A DNA stretch of 15,606 nt. Origin: an uncultured Planctomycetaceae bacterium (GTDB lineage: Bacteria > Planctomycetota > Planctomycetia > Planctomycetales > Planctomycetaceae). This document shows positions 1 to 6,059 of the stretch, one piece after another (the stretch's first letter is position 1; each line of letters starts with the position of its first letter). The notes below the pieces were generated by a model. That model saw nothing but the letters and a program-made list of their open reading frames with translations, ran no database searches and was not told the origin of the DNA. Made by a program: the position numbers and the translations under genes. The stretch is taken from NCBI GenBank assembly GCA_937975745.1, contig CALJUK010000441.1, positions 1 to 15,606 of the forward strand, read 5' to 3'.

Positions 1-875
1 AACTTCTCTGGGACTGTTTCGGCGAGACGCGCCGCCCGGGCGGAGCACCGGCCACTGTTGCATTTCATGCTCAGCAACATGGCAACCAGGGAATTGTCTG
101 CTCTCGCGTGGGACAGGATGACTTGGGTCAGGAACTGATCGACGTGTTGGCTGGCAAGCGGCTTTCGACCGAGTCGATTCAGCGCGACACACAACATCCG
201 ACCGGAACCGTCACGGTCGATACCACCGAGGCGGACCACCCCGACTACATCATTCATGAGAATGTCGCCTGGGATTTTCTGCAGTTCGACGATTCCGTGC
301 GGCAGCTGATGCAACGGGCGGCCGCCGTTTGTTTTGGCACACTGGCCCAGCGGATGCCCCAGTCACGGCAGACGATTCAACAGGCTCTCGATTGTGTGAG
401 GCCCGATTGCCTTGTTGTCTACGACGTGAATTTGCGGCAGAAGTGGTACGCGCGAGAGTGGATCGAAGCATCATTGAAGCGGGCGACGATCGTGAAGCTG
501 AACCGGGACGAAGTTCGTGTCCTGTCGCAGTTGCTGTTCGATCGCGAATTGACGTCTCGTCAATTCGCAGCCTGCGTTCAAGAGAGCTACGGCGTGCAAC
601 TTGTCTGCGTGACATTGGCCGAAGATGGCTGCGAATTGTTCGAACAGGCGATTTCCGTGCGAGTTCCCGGGGTCAAGGTCGACGTGATCGATGCCGTGGG
701 TGCTGGTGATGCCTTTACCGCGACGCTGATCTCGGCTCGGCTCAGGGGTTGGCCACTCGATTTGTCGGCCCGTTTTGCCAACGAAGTGGGTGCGCTGGTG
801 GCTGGCCAACCGGGCGCCATGCCGGACCTGGCTGATCGCTACGCCGAACTCGTTGATCGACTGCAAGCCGGTTAA
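1..875 (+). CDS. PfkB-family carbohydrate kinase, fructokinase-like (5' end outside window)
   Basis: The frame is open from the left edge (first full codon at nt 3) to the TAA at 873-875, so the gene starts before the window; the GTG at 108 is internal. The N-terminal segment has the fructokinase-style motif GGAPATVAFHAQQHG (nt 39-83), the sugar-binding glycine-rich part of the PfkB/ribokinase fold. DVNLRQKWY (nt 424-450) matches the D-x-N-x-R segment. DAVGAGDAFTATL (from nt 690) is PfkB signature 2; the Asp of GAGD (nt 708-710) is the expected catalytic base and the Gly-Ala-Gly forms the anion hole. The family phosphorylates sugars with ATP in the cytoplasm. The N-terminal motif favours fructose or a related hexose, but substrate cannot be fixed from sequence. 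The next gene is co-directional after about 100 bp and unrelated in function. Confidence 0.9.
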   Translation, partial: LLWDCFGETRRPGGAPATVAFHAQQHGNQGIVCSRVGQDDLGQELIDVLAGKRLSTESIQRDTQHPTGTVTVDTTEADHPDYIIHENVAWDFLQFDDSVRQLMQRAAAVCFGTLAQRMPQSRQTIQQALDCVRPDCLVVYDVNLRQKWYAREWIEASLKRATIVKLNRDEVRVLSQLLFDRELTSRQFAACVQESYGVQLVCVTLAEDGCELFEQAISVRVPGVKVDVIDAVGAGDAFTATLISARLRGWPLDLSARFANEVGALVAGQPGAMPDLADRYAELVDRLQAG

Positions 876-974
876 GCAACGTTCGTTCGGCCGTTGACTT
901 GGACGAAGGTGTGACGGCGGCTACGATCGCGGTATCTTCTATTAGTCCTTCCAGCTGTTTGATGGGATCCGATT

Positions 975-1727
975 ATGAATCGTCTTGCCGCACACGCCAT
1001 TTGCAGTCTCTCACTGATTTTGGCCACCGGTTGTCCGGTACAACAGGAGTTGGCGAATCCGCCTGTTCCCACGGGCCCGGCTGTCGAGAAAACCGAAGGC
1101 TATGTCGAGCCCACGCCGGCTCCGGCGGAGTTTCAGGTCGAGTTTGATACTTCGGCCGGTAAGATTGTCGTCGATGTGCATCGGGACTGGGCACCCAAGG
1201 GTGCTGACCGCTTCTACAACCTGATCCAGGAGGGTTTCTACGACGGCTGCCGGTTCTTCCGCGTCGTCCCTGGCTTTGTCGTTCAATTTGGAATGCACGG
1301 TGACCCAGCCGTCCAATCCAAATGGCACTTCGCCCGCATTCCGGACGATCCAGTGAAGCAGCCGAACCGTCGGGGAACGATCACCTTTGCCACGTCCGGT
1401 CCCGATTCGCGCACATCGCAGTTGTTTATCAACCTCGGGGACAATCAAAACCTCGATGCGATGGGATTCGCTCCGTTCGGTGAAATAACCGAAGGGATGG
1501 ATGTTGTTGACGCGATCACAGCCGAGTACGGCGAACGGCCTGATCAGGGACAGATTCTCTCACGCGGCAACGCTTATCTGAAGGAGAATTTTCCGAGCCT
1601 GGACTACATCAAGACGGCGAAGGTCGTTGGTGAACCCGCTGGGGAAGCAGCGACAGACGGCGCGGCCCAGCCCGATTCGGACCCGGCTTCCGCCGGAGTC
1701 CAGAAGTCCGATGCCTCCTCTAATTAA
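975..1727 (+). CDS. cyclophilin-type peptidyl-prolyl isomerase, putative lipoprotein
   Basis: A 250-residue protein with a cyclophilin domain at about residues 54-205. It probably catalyses proline cis-trans isomerisation during folding of exported proteins. The N-terminus has a short hydrophobic signal ending LILATGC, so Cys20 is a likely lipidation site; Ala at -3 is less usual than Leu but tolerated. A Pro/Glu-rich tether (residues 21-53) follows. Active-site residues are visible in FFRVVPGFVVQFG: Arg96, Phe101 and Gln104 match human CypA Arg55, Phe60 and Gln63. SQLFINL supplies the Phe of the hydrophobic pocket. The CypA Trp121 equivalent is not Trp here, as in many bacterial cyclophilins, which usually lowers cyclosporin binding. 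The last 30 residues are a low-complexity Ala/Ser/Asp tail. The ATG at 975 has only a weak ribosome-binding site but fits the signal peptide exactly. Confidence 0.9.
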   Translation: MNRLAAHAICSLSLILATGCPVQQELANPPVPTGPAVEKTEGYVEPTPAPAEFQVEFDTSAGKIVVDVHRDWAPKGADRFYNLIQEGFYDGCRFFRVVPGFVVQFGMHGDPAVQSKWHFARIPDDPVKQPNRRGTITFATSGPDSRTSQLFINLGDNQNLDAMGFAPFGEITEGMDVVDAITAEYGERPDQGQILSRGNAYLKENFPSLDYIKTAKVVGEPAGEAATDGAAQPDSDPASAGVQKSDASSN

Positions 1728-1729
1728 TG

Positions 1730-1745
1730 AGAGGTGTTGACCTCT
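1730..1745 (+). other. small hairpin between convergent genes
   Basis: AGAGGT-GTTG-ACCTCT is a 6-bp perfect stem with a 4-nt loop directly after the cyclophilin stop codon. There is no T-tract after it, so it is a poor intrinsic terminator. It may only stabilise the 3' end of the mRNA. Confidence 0.3.
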
Positions 1746-1773
1746 GGAACGGTCTCAGGTGTCCGTAGTCGGC

Positions 1774-1798
1774 CAAAAGACGCCCGCGGAATCCGGGC
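1774..1798 (-). terminator. possible weak rho-independent terminator of the ridA-GNAT unit
   Basis: Read on the minus strand, a GCCCG/CGGGC stem (1782-1798, 7-nt loop) begins a few bases past the acetyltransferase stop codon and is followed by GTCTTTT. The stem is short (5 bp) and the T-run has only four bases. Confidence 0.4.
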
Positions 1799-1804
1799 CA
1801 GACG

Positions 1805-2236
1805 TTAGACTTCGTCAGGCCGGGTGTGAATGAACAACGCCTTTTTCTCGCCGGGAAGGGTGAAGTCGAAGCCACATCCCTTGAAGAAGTCTTCGGACGA
1901 TGTGATGGCCATCACTTCCAGAATGTTTCGCTCGCAGGCGCGGTTGACGCAGTGGCGAACGAGCGATTTGCCGACACCTTTTCCCTGCCATTCCTGGGCG
2001 ACGGCGAGGCTGCGGATTTCGGCCAGTTTCTTGGAATAGATTTCCAACGCGGCAAAGCCGACGATCCGGCCGTCCAACTCGGCCACGAAGCCGTTGTGGA
2101 TCAGATCGTAGAGTTCGTCCGTTGTGCGGGGAAGAAGCTTCCCGATTTCGACGAACGGCTCGACGAACTGCTCGATTTGGGGAACATCTTCCCGTTGTGT
2201 TGGACGAACTGCCGGAAAGCCGGCTGTGTCATTCAT
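1805..2236 (-). CDS. GNAT-family N-acetyltransferase, ArgA-like
   Basis: A 143-residue single-domain GNAT protein transferring acetyl from acetyl-CoA to an amine. Motif A is clear: AEIRSLAV (residues 72-79) is followed by QGKGVG (84-89), the Q-x-x-G-x-G loop that binds the CoA pyrophosphate. FFKGCGF (117-123) is the usual C-terminal GNAT motif. The N-terminal pattern, with a segment reading LLPRTTDELYDLI, resembles the acetyltransferase domain of N-acetylglutamate synthases and stand-alone ArgA-like enzymes of bacteria lacking full-length ArgA. A role in arginine biosynthesis is therefore possible but not proven. The ATG at 2236 lies 34 bp after the ridA-like stop codon. A GAGGAG sequence upstream is about 13 nt from the ATG, longer than ideal. 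The gene probably shares an mRNA with ridA. Confidence 0.85.
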   Translation of the reverse strand: MNDTAGFPAVRPTQREDVPQIEQFVEPFVEIGKLLPRTTDELYDLIHNGFVAELDGRIVGFAALEIYSKKLAEIRSLAVAQEWQGKGVGKSLVRHCVNRACERNILEVMAITSSEDFFKGCGFDFTLPGEKKALFIHTRPDEV

Positions 2237-2270
2237 GCCAGTACGCCTGCTCCTCGTCCTGCAGCTTGGC

Positions 2271-2732
2271 CTAGTCTTTCAATTCGATAATGGCTTCGAC
2301 TTCGACCGAGATATTTCCCGGCAGTGAACCCATGCCGACAGCGCTGCGGGCCGCTTTGCCGTTCTGTCCGTACAACGAGACCATCAGATCGCTAAAGCCG
2401 TTGATGACCTGCGGATGCTTGTCGAACTCGGGCGTGGCGTTGACCATGCCGAGCACCTTCACCCAGCGATGAATGCGGTCCAGGCTACCCAACTGGGCCT
2501 TTAGCGTGGACAGGATGGTCAGCCCGACAACCTTGGCGGCCGTGTTCCCTTCTTCTAACGTCAGGTCCAGGCCGACTTTTCCCTGAATCATTGTGCCGTC
2601 TGACTGCAACGGGCCGTGACCCGAGACAAAGACCAAATTACCGACCTGGACGATGGGACTGTACGTACCGCCCGGCTTGGGGATGGGGGGGAGTTCGAGT
2701 TCCAGTTCAGCCAGTTTCGCATCGATGCTCAT
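2271..2732 (-). CDS. RidA/YjgF/UK114-family protein (imine/enamine deaminase)
   Basis: A 153-residue protein of the RidA superfamily, whose archetype hydrolyses reactive 2-aminoacrylate and other enamine/imine intermediates released by PLP enzymes. The fold normally forms a cytoplasmic trimer with active sites between subunits. Key residues are present: Arg129 in KAARSAVGMGSLPG and Glu144 in ISVEVEAIIEL correspond to RidA Arg105 and Glu120 with the same spacing of 15. VFVSGHGPL (about 34-42) matches the family's conserved strand. The ATG at 2732 was chosen because ATGAGGA precedes it at good spacing and the domain begins right after it. The frame stays open upstream to about 2990, but that stretch is not RidA-like. 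It is followed after 34 bp by the acetyltransferase gene, and both may serve amino-acid metabolism. The exact RidA subfamily is uncertain. Confidence 0.88.
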   Translation of the reverse strand: MSIDAKLAELELELPPIPKPGGTYSPIVQVGNLVFVSGHGPLQSDGTMIQGKVGLDLTLEEGNTAAKVVGLTILSTLKAQLGSLDRIHRWVKVLGMVNATPEFDKHPQVINGFSDLMVSLYGQNGKAARSAVGMGSLPGNISVEVEAIIELKD

Positions 2733-3050
2733 GGGGGTCCTCATCTCAAAATCGGTGTCAGTCAGCCGCCAATGGGCCGGGCTGGGTGGTGAGTCGTCTT
2801 TTCCCTGACAGCGTTGACAGAATACGAATTCCGACCGACTCTGCCAACTGCCCGGGTGATTTCGATCCTCTGAGATTTCGATCCTCTGAAGAGATATGCT
2901 GCTGGACGTGGCGATTTGTTCCAATAGAATGAGTCTGACCGACGGAAGCGGGATTCCTTCTGAATTCCACGGCCAAGTCGAGCTGATCATTGCACGCTGT
3001 CGAACTTCAGCGACGGAGAAACCCTCATTGGCTGCTACCTTTCGCGCATC
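2733..3050. other. divergent intergenic region between the ridA-like gene and floA
   Basis: About 318 bp separate the two divergent starts. It holds a perfect 16-bp tandem duplication (2858-2889). A TTGACA hexamer lies at 2814-2819 on the plus strand, but no convincing -10 box sits at the right spacing. The floA frame stays open upstream of the TTG at 3051 as far as 2964, so part of the region may be floA coding sequence. No other gene is supported. Confidence 0.6.
2858..2889. repeat. 16-bp perfect tandem duplication
   Basis: The unit GATTTCGATCCTCTGA occurs twice head to tail without mismatch (2858-2873 and 2874-2889). It lies in the gap between ridA and floA, about 125 bp from the ridA start. 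It could be a recent slippage duplication or a doubled protein-binding site. Confidence 0.9.
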
Positions 3051-3989
3051 TTGCCGCTTATCCTGATTGGGTTTCTGGCGGTCGTCGGATTGACGTGCTT
3101 CGGATTCTGCGCGAAGTACTTCAATCTATGGCTGCGGGCCTTTGTTTCGCGGGCAAAGATCGGCCCGTTGTCGCTGGTCTTCATGGCCTTACGGAAGGTG
3201 AACCCGGTTGCCATCGTCGACGCCAAAGTGATGGCTGTGCAGGCAGGCCTGGCGGATATTACGACTGAGGCCATGGAGGCCCATTATCTGGCGGGAGGCA
3301 ACATCCGCCGTGTCGTACAGGCGATGATCGCGGCTCACCGTGCAAATATCGAGCTAAACTGGGCGACCGCCTCGGCGATCGACCTGGCCGGTCGCGACAT
3401 CGTGGAAGCCGTCCACACCAGTGTCGATCCCAAAGTGATTGACTGTCCCGATCCTCGGAAGACCGGCCGAACGACATTAGATGGTGTGGCACGTGACGGC
3501 ATTCAACTGAAGGCCCGCGCACGCGTGACTGTCCGGACCAACTTGAAGCAGCTGGTCGGCGGTGCGACCGAAGAGACAGTGATCGCCCGCGTCGGTGAGG
3601 GAATCGTCTCGGCGATCGGTTCTTCGGAAAGCCACAAAGTGGTGTTGGCGAATCCCATGTTGATTGCCAAGGCCGTCCTGATGAAGGGACTCGATTCGCA
3701 GACAGCCTACGAGATTGTCTCGATCGACATTGCCGACATCGACGTTGGAGACAATGTCGGGGCGCGGCTGATGGCCGACCAGGCTGAGGCCGACGTCCGT
3801 ATCGCCCGGGCCCGGGCCGAAGAACGCCGAGCCCGAGCCGTGGCCGCCGAGCAGGAAATGGTCGCCCGCACGCAGGAAAACCAGGCGAAGGTTGTGCTGG
3901 CAGAGGCGGAAATTCCTAAAGCGATGGCGGAAGCCTATCGCAGCGGACAACTTCGGGCGAGCGGTTCCAACGGCAGTCCGAATGCCTGA
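3051..3989 (+). CDS. floA: flotillin-like protein FloA
   Basis: A FloA/YqfA-type flotillin of at least 312 residues, close to the roughly 330 of Bacillus FloA. It has an N-terminal membrane hairpin (about residues 2-24), an SPFH/PHB-like region, and an Ala/Glu/Arg-rich coiled coil (about 240-295) with repeats such as ARARAEERRARAVAAEQEM. These proteins oligomerise on the inner face of the membrane and organise ordered membrane domains. Strong family matches include AKYFNLWLRAFVSRAKIG, LRKVNP and DPRKTGRTTLDGVARDGIQL. The start is uncertain: the TTG at 3051 has no clear ribosome-binding site, and the open frame upstream encodes GETLIGCYLSRI before it, resembling the extra N-terminal residues of FloA proteins. 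No ATG or GTG exists in that extension; CTG at 2997 and ATT at 2964 are the only other candidates. No nfeD partner gene is adjacent. Confidence 0.93.
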   Translation: MPLILIGFLAVVGLTCFGFCAKYFNLWLRAFVSRAKIGPLSLVFMALRKVNPVAIVDAKVMAVQAGLADITTEAMEAHYLAGGNIRRVVQAMIAAHRANIELNWATASAIDLAGRDIVEAVHTSVDPKVIDCPDPRKTGRTTLDGVARDGIQLKARARVTVRTNLKQLVGGATEETVIARVGEGIVSAIGSSESHKVVLANPMLIAKAVLMKGLDSQTAYEIVSIDIADIDVGDNVGARLMADQAEADVRIARARAEERRARAVAAEQEMVARTQENQAKVVLAEAEIPKAMAEAYRSGQLRASGSNGSPNA

Positions 3990-4587
3990 GTTGCGTCATT
4001 TATGAACAGGTCATGGGCGCAGATGCGAAACGTCGGGGGTCTCTCTCCGAAATTCACATAATTCATCCGTGACCACAGGCACGCCGGCGAATACAATCGA
4101 ACACGCCGAGAGGTACCCTGCGAGGGTCGCGCGGTACGACAGTCTGAACCGGTCTGGTGGAGTAGAGAATCTGGACCCGTGCCGTCCGGTTAAATCGGCC
4201 CAATGTCTTGAATTGTATGCCGGTTATATCGACACTGTGGTGCGTGTAACACTCTCGCAAGGTTCGCTTGCGAAAGAACGATTTAGCACGAACAATGGAT
4301 GACTGTGGCCGCTCACGATGAGGGGCCCGAAGACGCCGACCGATACTCGCCACCGTTGGTGGTCGGTCGAGTCGGCAGGAAGTGGTGTCAGCAGCAACAG
4401 GATGTGGCTGGGGACCAACTGCGGCAGGGAAAGTCGCAAATTCGGACCGCGTAAAGAGGTCCGGTAGTCCAATGTGGCAGCGAATCTTCGGAGCTGTCGC
4501 GGCGGATTGGTGGCCAGGGAAGGGATCGGCCCCATTTGCGAATTGACCGCACGTCCGTGGAATATCTTGCGAGGTCAACCCCGTCCA
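3990..4587. other. long intergenic stretch without a supported gene
   Basis: About 600 bp between floA and the small ORF. A long open frame exists on the minus strand (4063-5061). It is rich in Arg/Ser/Thr/Pro, runs antisense through the 69-residue gene and the start of the OleA-like gene, and resembles no known family, so it is treated as a shadow. The only structure seen is a hairpin at 4255-4273 (TCGCAAG-GTTCG-CTTGCGA) without a T-tract. No tRNA or convincing promoter was found. Confidence 0.6.
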
Positions 4588-4797
4588 ATGAGTGAAACTA
4601 TCTCTGTCGAACTGACTCCCGAGCAGCGCGAGATGTTGCTGCGCGGTCTCCGTTTCGTTGCCAGTGCTTCGCGGTTGGAATGCCGTGTGCCGACGACCGA
4701 ATCGGAAGCGGAACGCAAGGCGGAACTCGCCGAAGTGGAAGGTCTGGTCGCGCGACTGCATCAGGCTCCGGCTCACGGCCGTCCGGCGAGCGTCTAG
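4588..4797 (+). CDS. small hypothetical protein (69 aa)
   Basis: Starting at the ATG at 4588, with GAGG 13 nt upstream, the frame encodes a compact soluble protein. It opens MSETISVELTPEQREMLLRGL, continues through an Arg-rich middle, and has an amphipathic Glu/Ala/Leu helix at about residues 38-58. The pattern of a strand followed by LTPEQREMLLRGLRFV suggests two helices. It is strongly acidic/basic patterned, unlike antisense noise. No family is recognised; the LTPEQRE-LLRGLR start resembles small uncharacterised planctomycete proteins, from memory only. There is no Cys pair or membrane segment. It lies about 210 bp upstream of the OleA-like gene, and a candidate sigma-54 promoter sits between them, so the two need not be one operon. 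The frame is open for 114 nt upstream, but that segment has no protein-like character. Confidence 0.65.
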   Translation: MSETISVELTPEQREMLLRGLRFVASASRLECRVPTTESEAERKAELAEVEGLVARLHQAPAHGRPASV

Positions 4798-4829
4798 CGA
4801 TTCCCCCAGGCCTGCTGGTCCTGGACCGG

Positions 4830-4845
4830 TGGCGCGCACGTTGCG
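4830..4845 (+). promoter_or_regulatory. candidate sigma-54 promoter ahead of the OleA-like gene
   Basis: TGGCGC-GCACG-TTGCG matches TGGCAC-N5-TTGCW at all but two positions (A to G in the -24 element, and the last W). GG (4831-4832) and GC (4843-4844) have the required spacing. The predicted start is near 4856, giving a leader of about 150 nt before the ATG at 5008. Confidence 0.5.
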
Positions 4846-4908
4846 CCTTTCTGGCTGACGTTCGTATTTGACCGTCACCGTATCGGCGTGGAATCCGGTA
4901 TTTGCGAT

Positions 4909-4954
4909 GTCCGCGATGCGGAACCCAGTCTCTGCCCGGTCCGCGATGCGGAAC
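4909..4954. repeat. pair of inverted-repeat elements, 30-bp period, in the leader of the OleA-like gene
   Basis: GTCCGCGATGCGGAAC occurs twice without mismatch, at 4909-4924 and 4939-4954. Each copy contains the palindrome TCCGC-GAT-GCGGA. The centres are 30 bp apart, close to three helical turns, so bound dimers would lie on the same DNA face. A degenerate trace (GTGGAAT at 4888-4894) continues the 30-bp period upstream. It lies between the candidate sigma-54 promoter and the start codon. Confidence 0.8.
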
Positions 4955-5007
4955 GATGATGAATTGGTCCGCCGTACGGACCCTCCCTTGCAAGGTCGTG
5001 ATTGTCC

Positions 5008-6054
5008 ATGCGGTTCCAGCACGTCTGCGTTGAAGCACTCAGCTACGTGCTCCCCCCGCACGTCGTGTCGTCCGACGAAATTGAGCAGCGGTTGGCCCCG
5101 GTGTACGAGCGGCTGGGGCTTCCGGCGGGGCGGCTGGAGTTGATGACCGGGATTCGCGAAAGGCGATTCTTTGATCCTGGCACGCTCCCCGGTTCCATCA
5201 GTGCCATCACCGCCCGTCGCGCTCTGGAAGCCTCAGGCCTGGATCCGCGCTGCATCGGCGCGCTGATCCACGGTTCTGTTTGTAGAGACCAGATGGAACC
5301 GGCAACAGCCAACGGAGTCCATCACGCCTTGGGTCTGCCGGGCGAGGCCCTTGTCCTGGACGTCAGTAATGCCTGTCTGGGGCTGCTCAACGGCATCCTG
5401 CTGGTGGCCGGAATGATCGAACTGGGTCAGACACGGGCCGGAATTGTAGTGGGAACGGAGACCGGTCGTGATCTCGCCGAGGGGACCATCGACTCGCTGC
5501 TGGCTGACCCCCACGTGACGCGACAATCGATCAAGTCTGACTTCGCGTCCTTGACGATCGGTTCAGGCTCTGCTGCCATCGTCCTCTGCGATGACAAGCT
5601 CAGCCGGACGGGACACCGCTTGTTGGGGGGATGCGTTCAGGCCGATACCAGCAGCTACGAGTTGTGTGCCGGCGGTGTGGCAGCCGATAAGCACGGCGAC
5701 CACCGTCCGCGAATGCAAACCGACTCCGAAGCCCTGTTGTACGCCGGAGTCAGTCTGGCGGAAAGGACCTGGGCGGCGACCCGGCAGGCTGTCGGCTGGG
5801 ACAACGCCGATGTGAATCGGGTCTTCACGCATCAGGTCGGCCGAGCGCATCGGAAACTGTTGCTGGACCGGCTGGATCTGTCGACCGAGTTGGATTGTCC
5901 CACGGTCGAATTTCTCGGTAACACAGGTGCCGTCGCTTTGCCGACGGCCTGGGCGATGGGGGCCGAGCAAGACCGTCTGAAGTCCGGCGACAAAGTTGCG
6001 CTACTGGGCATCGGCAGCGGGCTGAACAGTATCATGCTCGGGTTAGAGTGGTAA
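5008..6054 (+). CDS. OleA-like thiolase-superfamily condensing enzyme (KAS III/FabH-related)
   Basis: A 348-residue condensing enzyme. OleA condenses two fatty acyl-CoAs to a beta-keto acid, the first step of head-to-head long-chain olefin synthesis; FabH initiates fatty-acid synthesis. Several features favour OleA: the N-terminal segment reading SSDEIEQRLAPVYERLGL, SVCRDQMEPATA carrying Glu97 at the place of the OleA catalytic Glu, DVSNACLGLLNG with nucleophile Cys123, and the C-terminal ALLGIGSGLNS. His275 (THQVGRAH) and Asn305 (LGNTGA) complete the triad. The Glu-Cys interval (26) and His-Asn interval (30) equal those I recall for Xanthomonas OleA (Glu117, Cys143, His285, Asn315). The start is the ATG at 5008 with AAGG upstream; a TTG two codons earlier is less likely. 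No oleB, oleC or oleD is nearby. A candidate sigma-54 promoter precedes it. Its stop is 5 bp from that of the convergent activator gene. Confidence 0.85.
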   Translation: MRFQHVCVEALSYVLPPHVVSSDEIEQRLAPVYERLGLPAGRLELMTGIRERRFFDPGTLPGSISAITARRALEASGLDPRCIGALIHGSVCRDQMEPATANGVHHALGLPGEALVLDVSNACLGLLNGILLVAGMIELGQTRAGIVVGTETGRDLAEGTIDSLLADPHVTRQSIKSDFASLTIGSGSAAIVLCDDKLSRTGHRLLGGCVQADTSSYELCAGGVAADKHGDHRPRMQTDSEALLYAGVSLAERTWAATRQAVGWDNADVNRVFTHQVGRAHRKLLLDRLDLSTELDCPTVEFLGNTGAVALPTAWAMGAEQDRLKSGDKVALLGIGSGLNSIMLGLEW

Positions 6055-6059
6055 GCACG

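Noticed and set aside
894..945. TTGACT with TACGAT or TATTAG ahead of the cyclophilin gene as a sigma-70 promoter
   Set aside because: Spacing is about 22 bp or more in every pairing, too long for a credible promoter.
2733..2990. N-terminal extension of the ridA-like frame
   Set aside because: ATG 2732 has a good ribosome-binding site and marks the start of the domain; the upstream stretch has no RidA similarity and covers the tandem repeat.
4063..5061. 332-codon open frame on the minus strand
   Set aside because: It runs antisense through the 69-residue gene and into the OleA-like gene, has Arg/Ser/Thr-rich random composition, and matches no family. Part of its apparent internal repeat is the 30-bp DNA repeat at 4909-4954.
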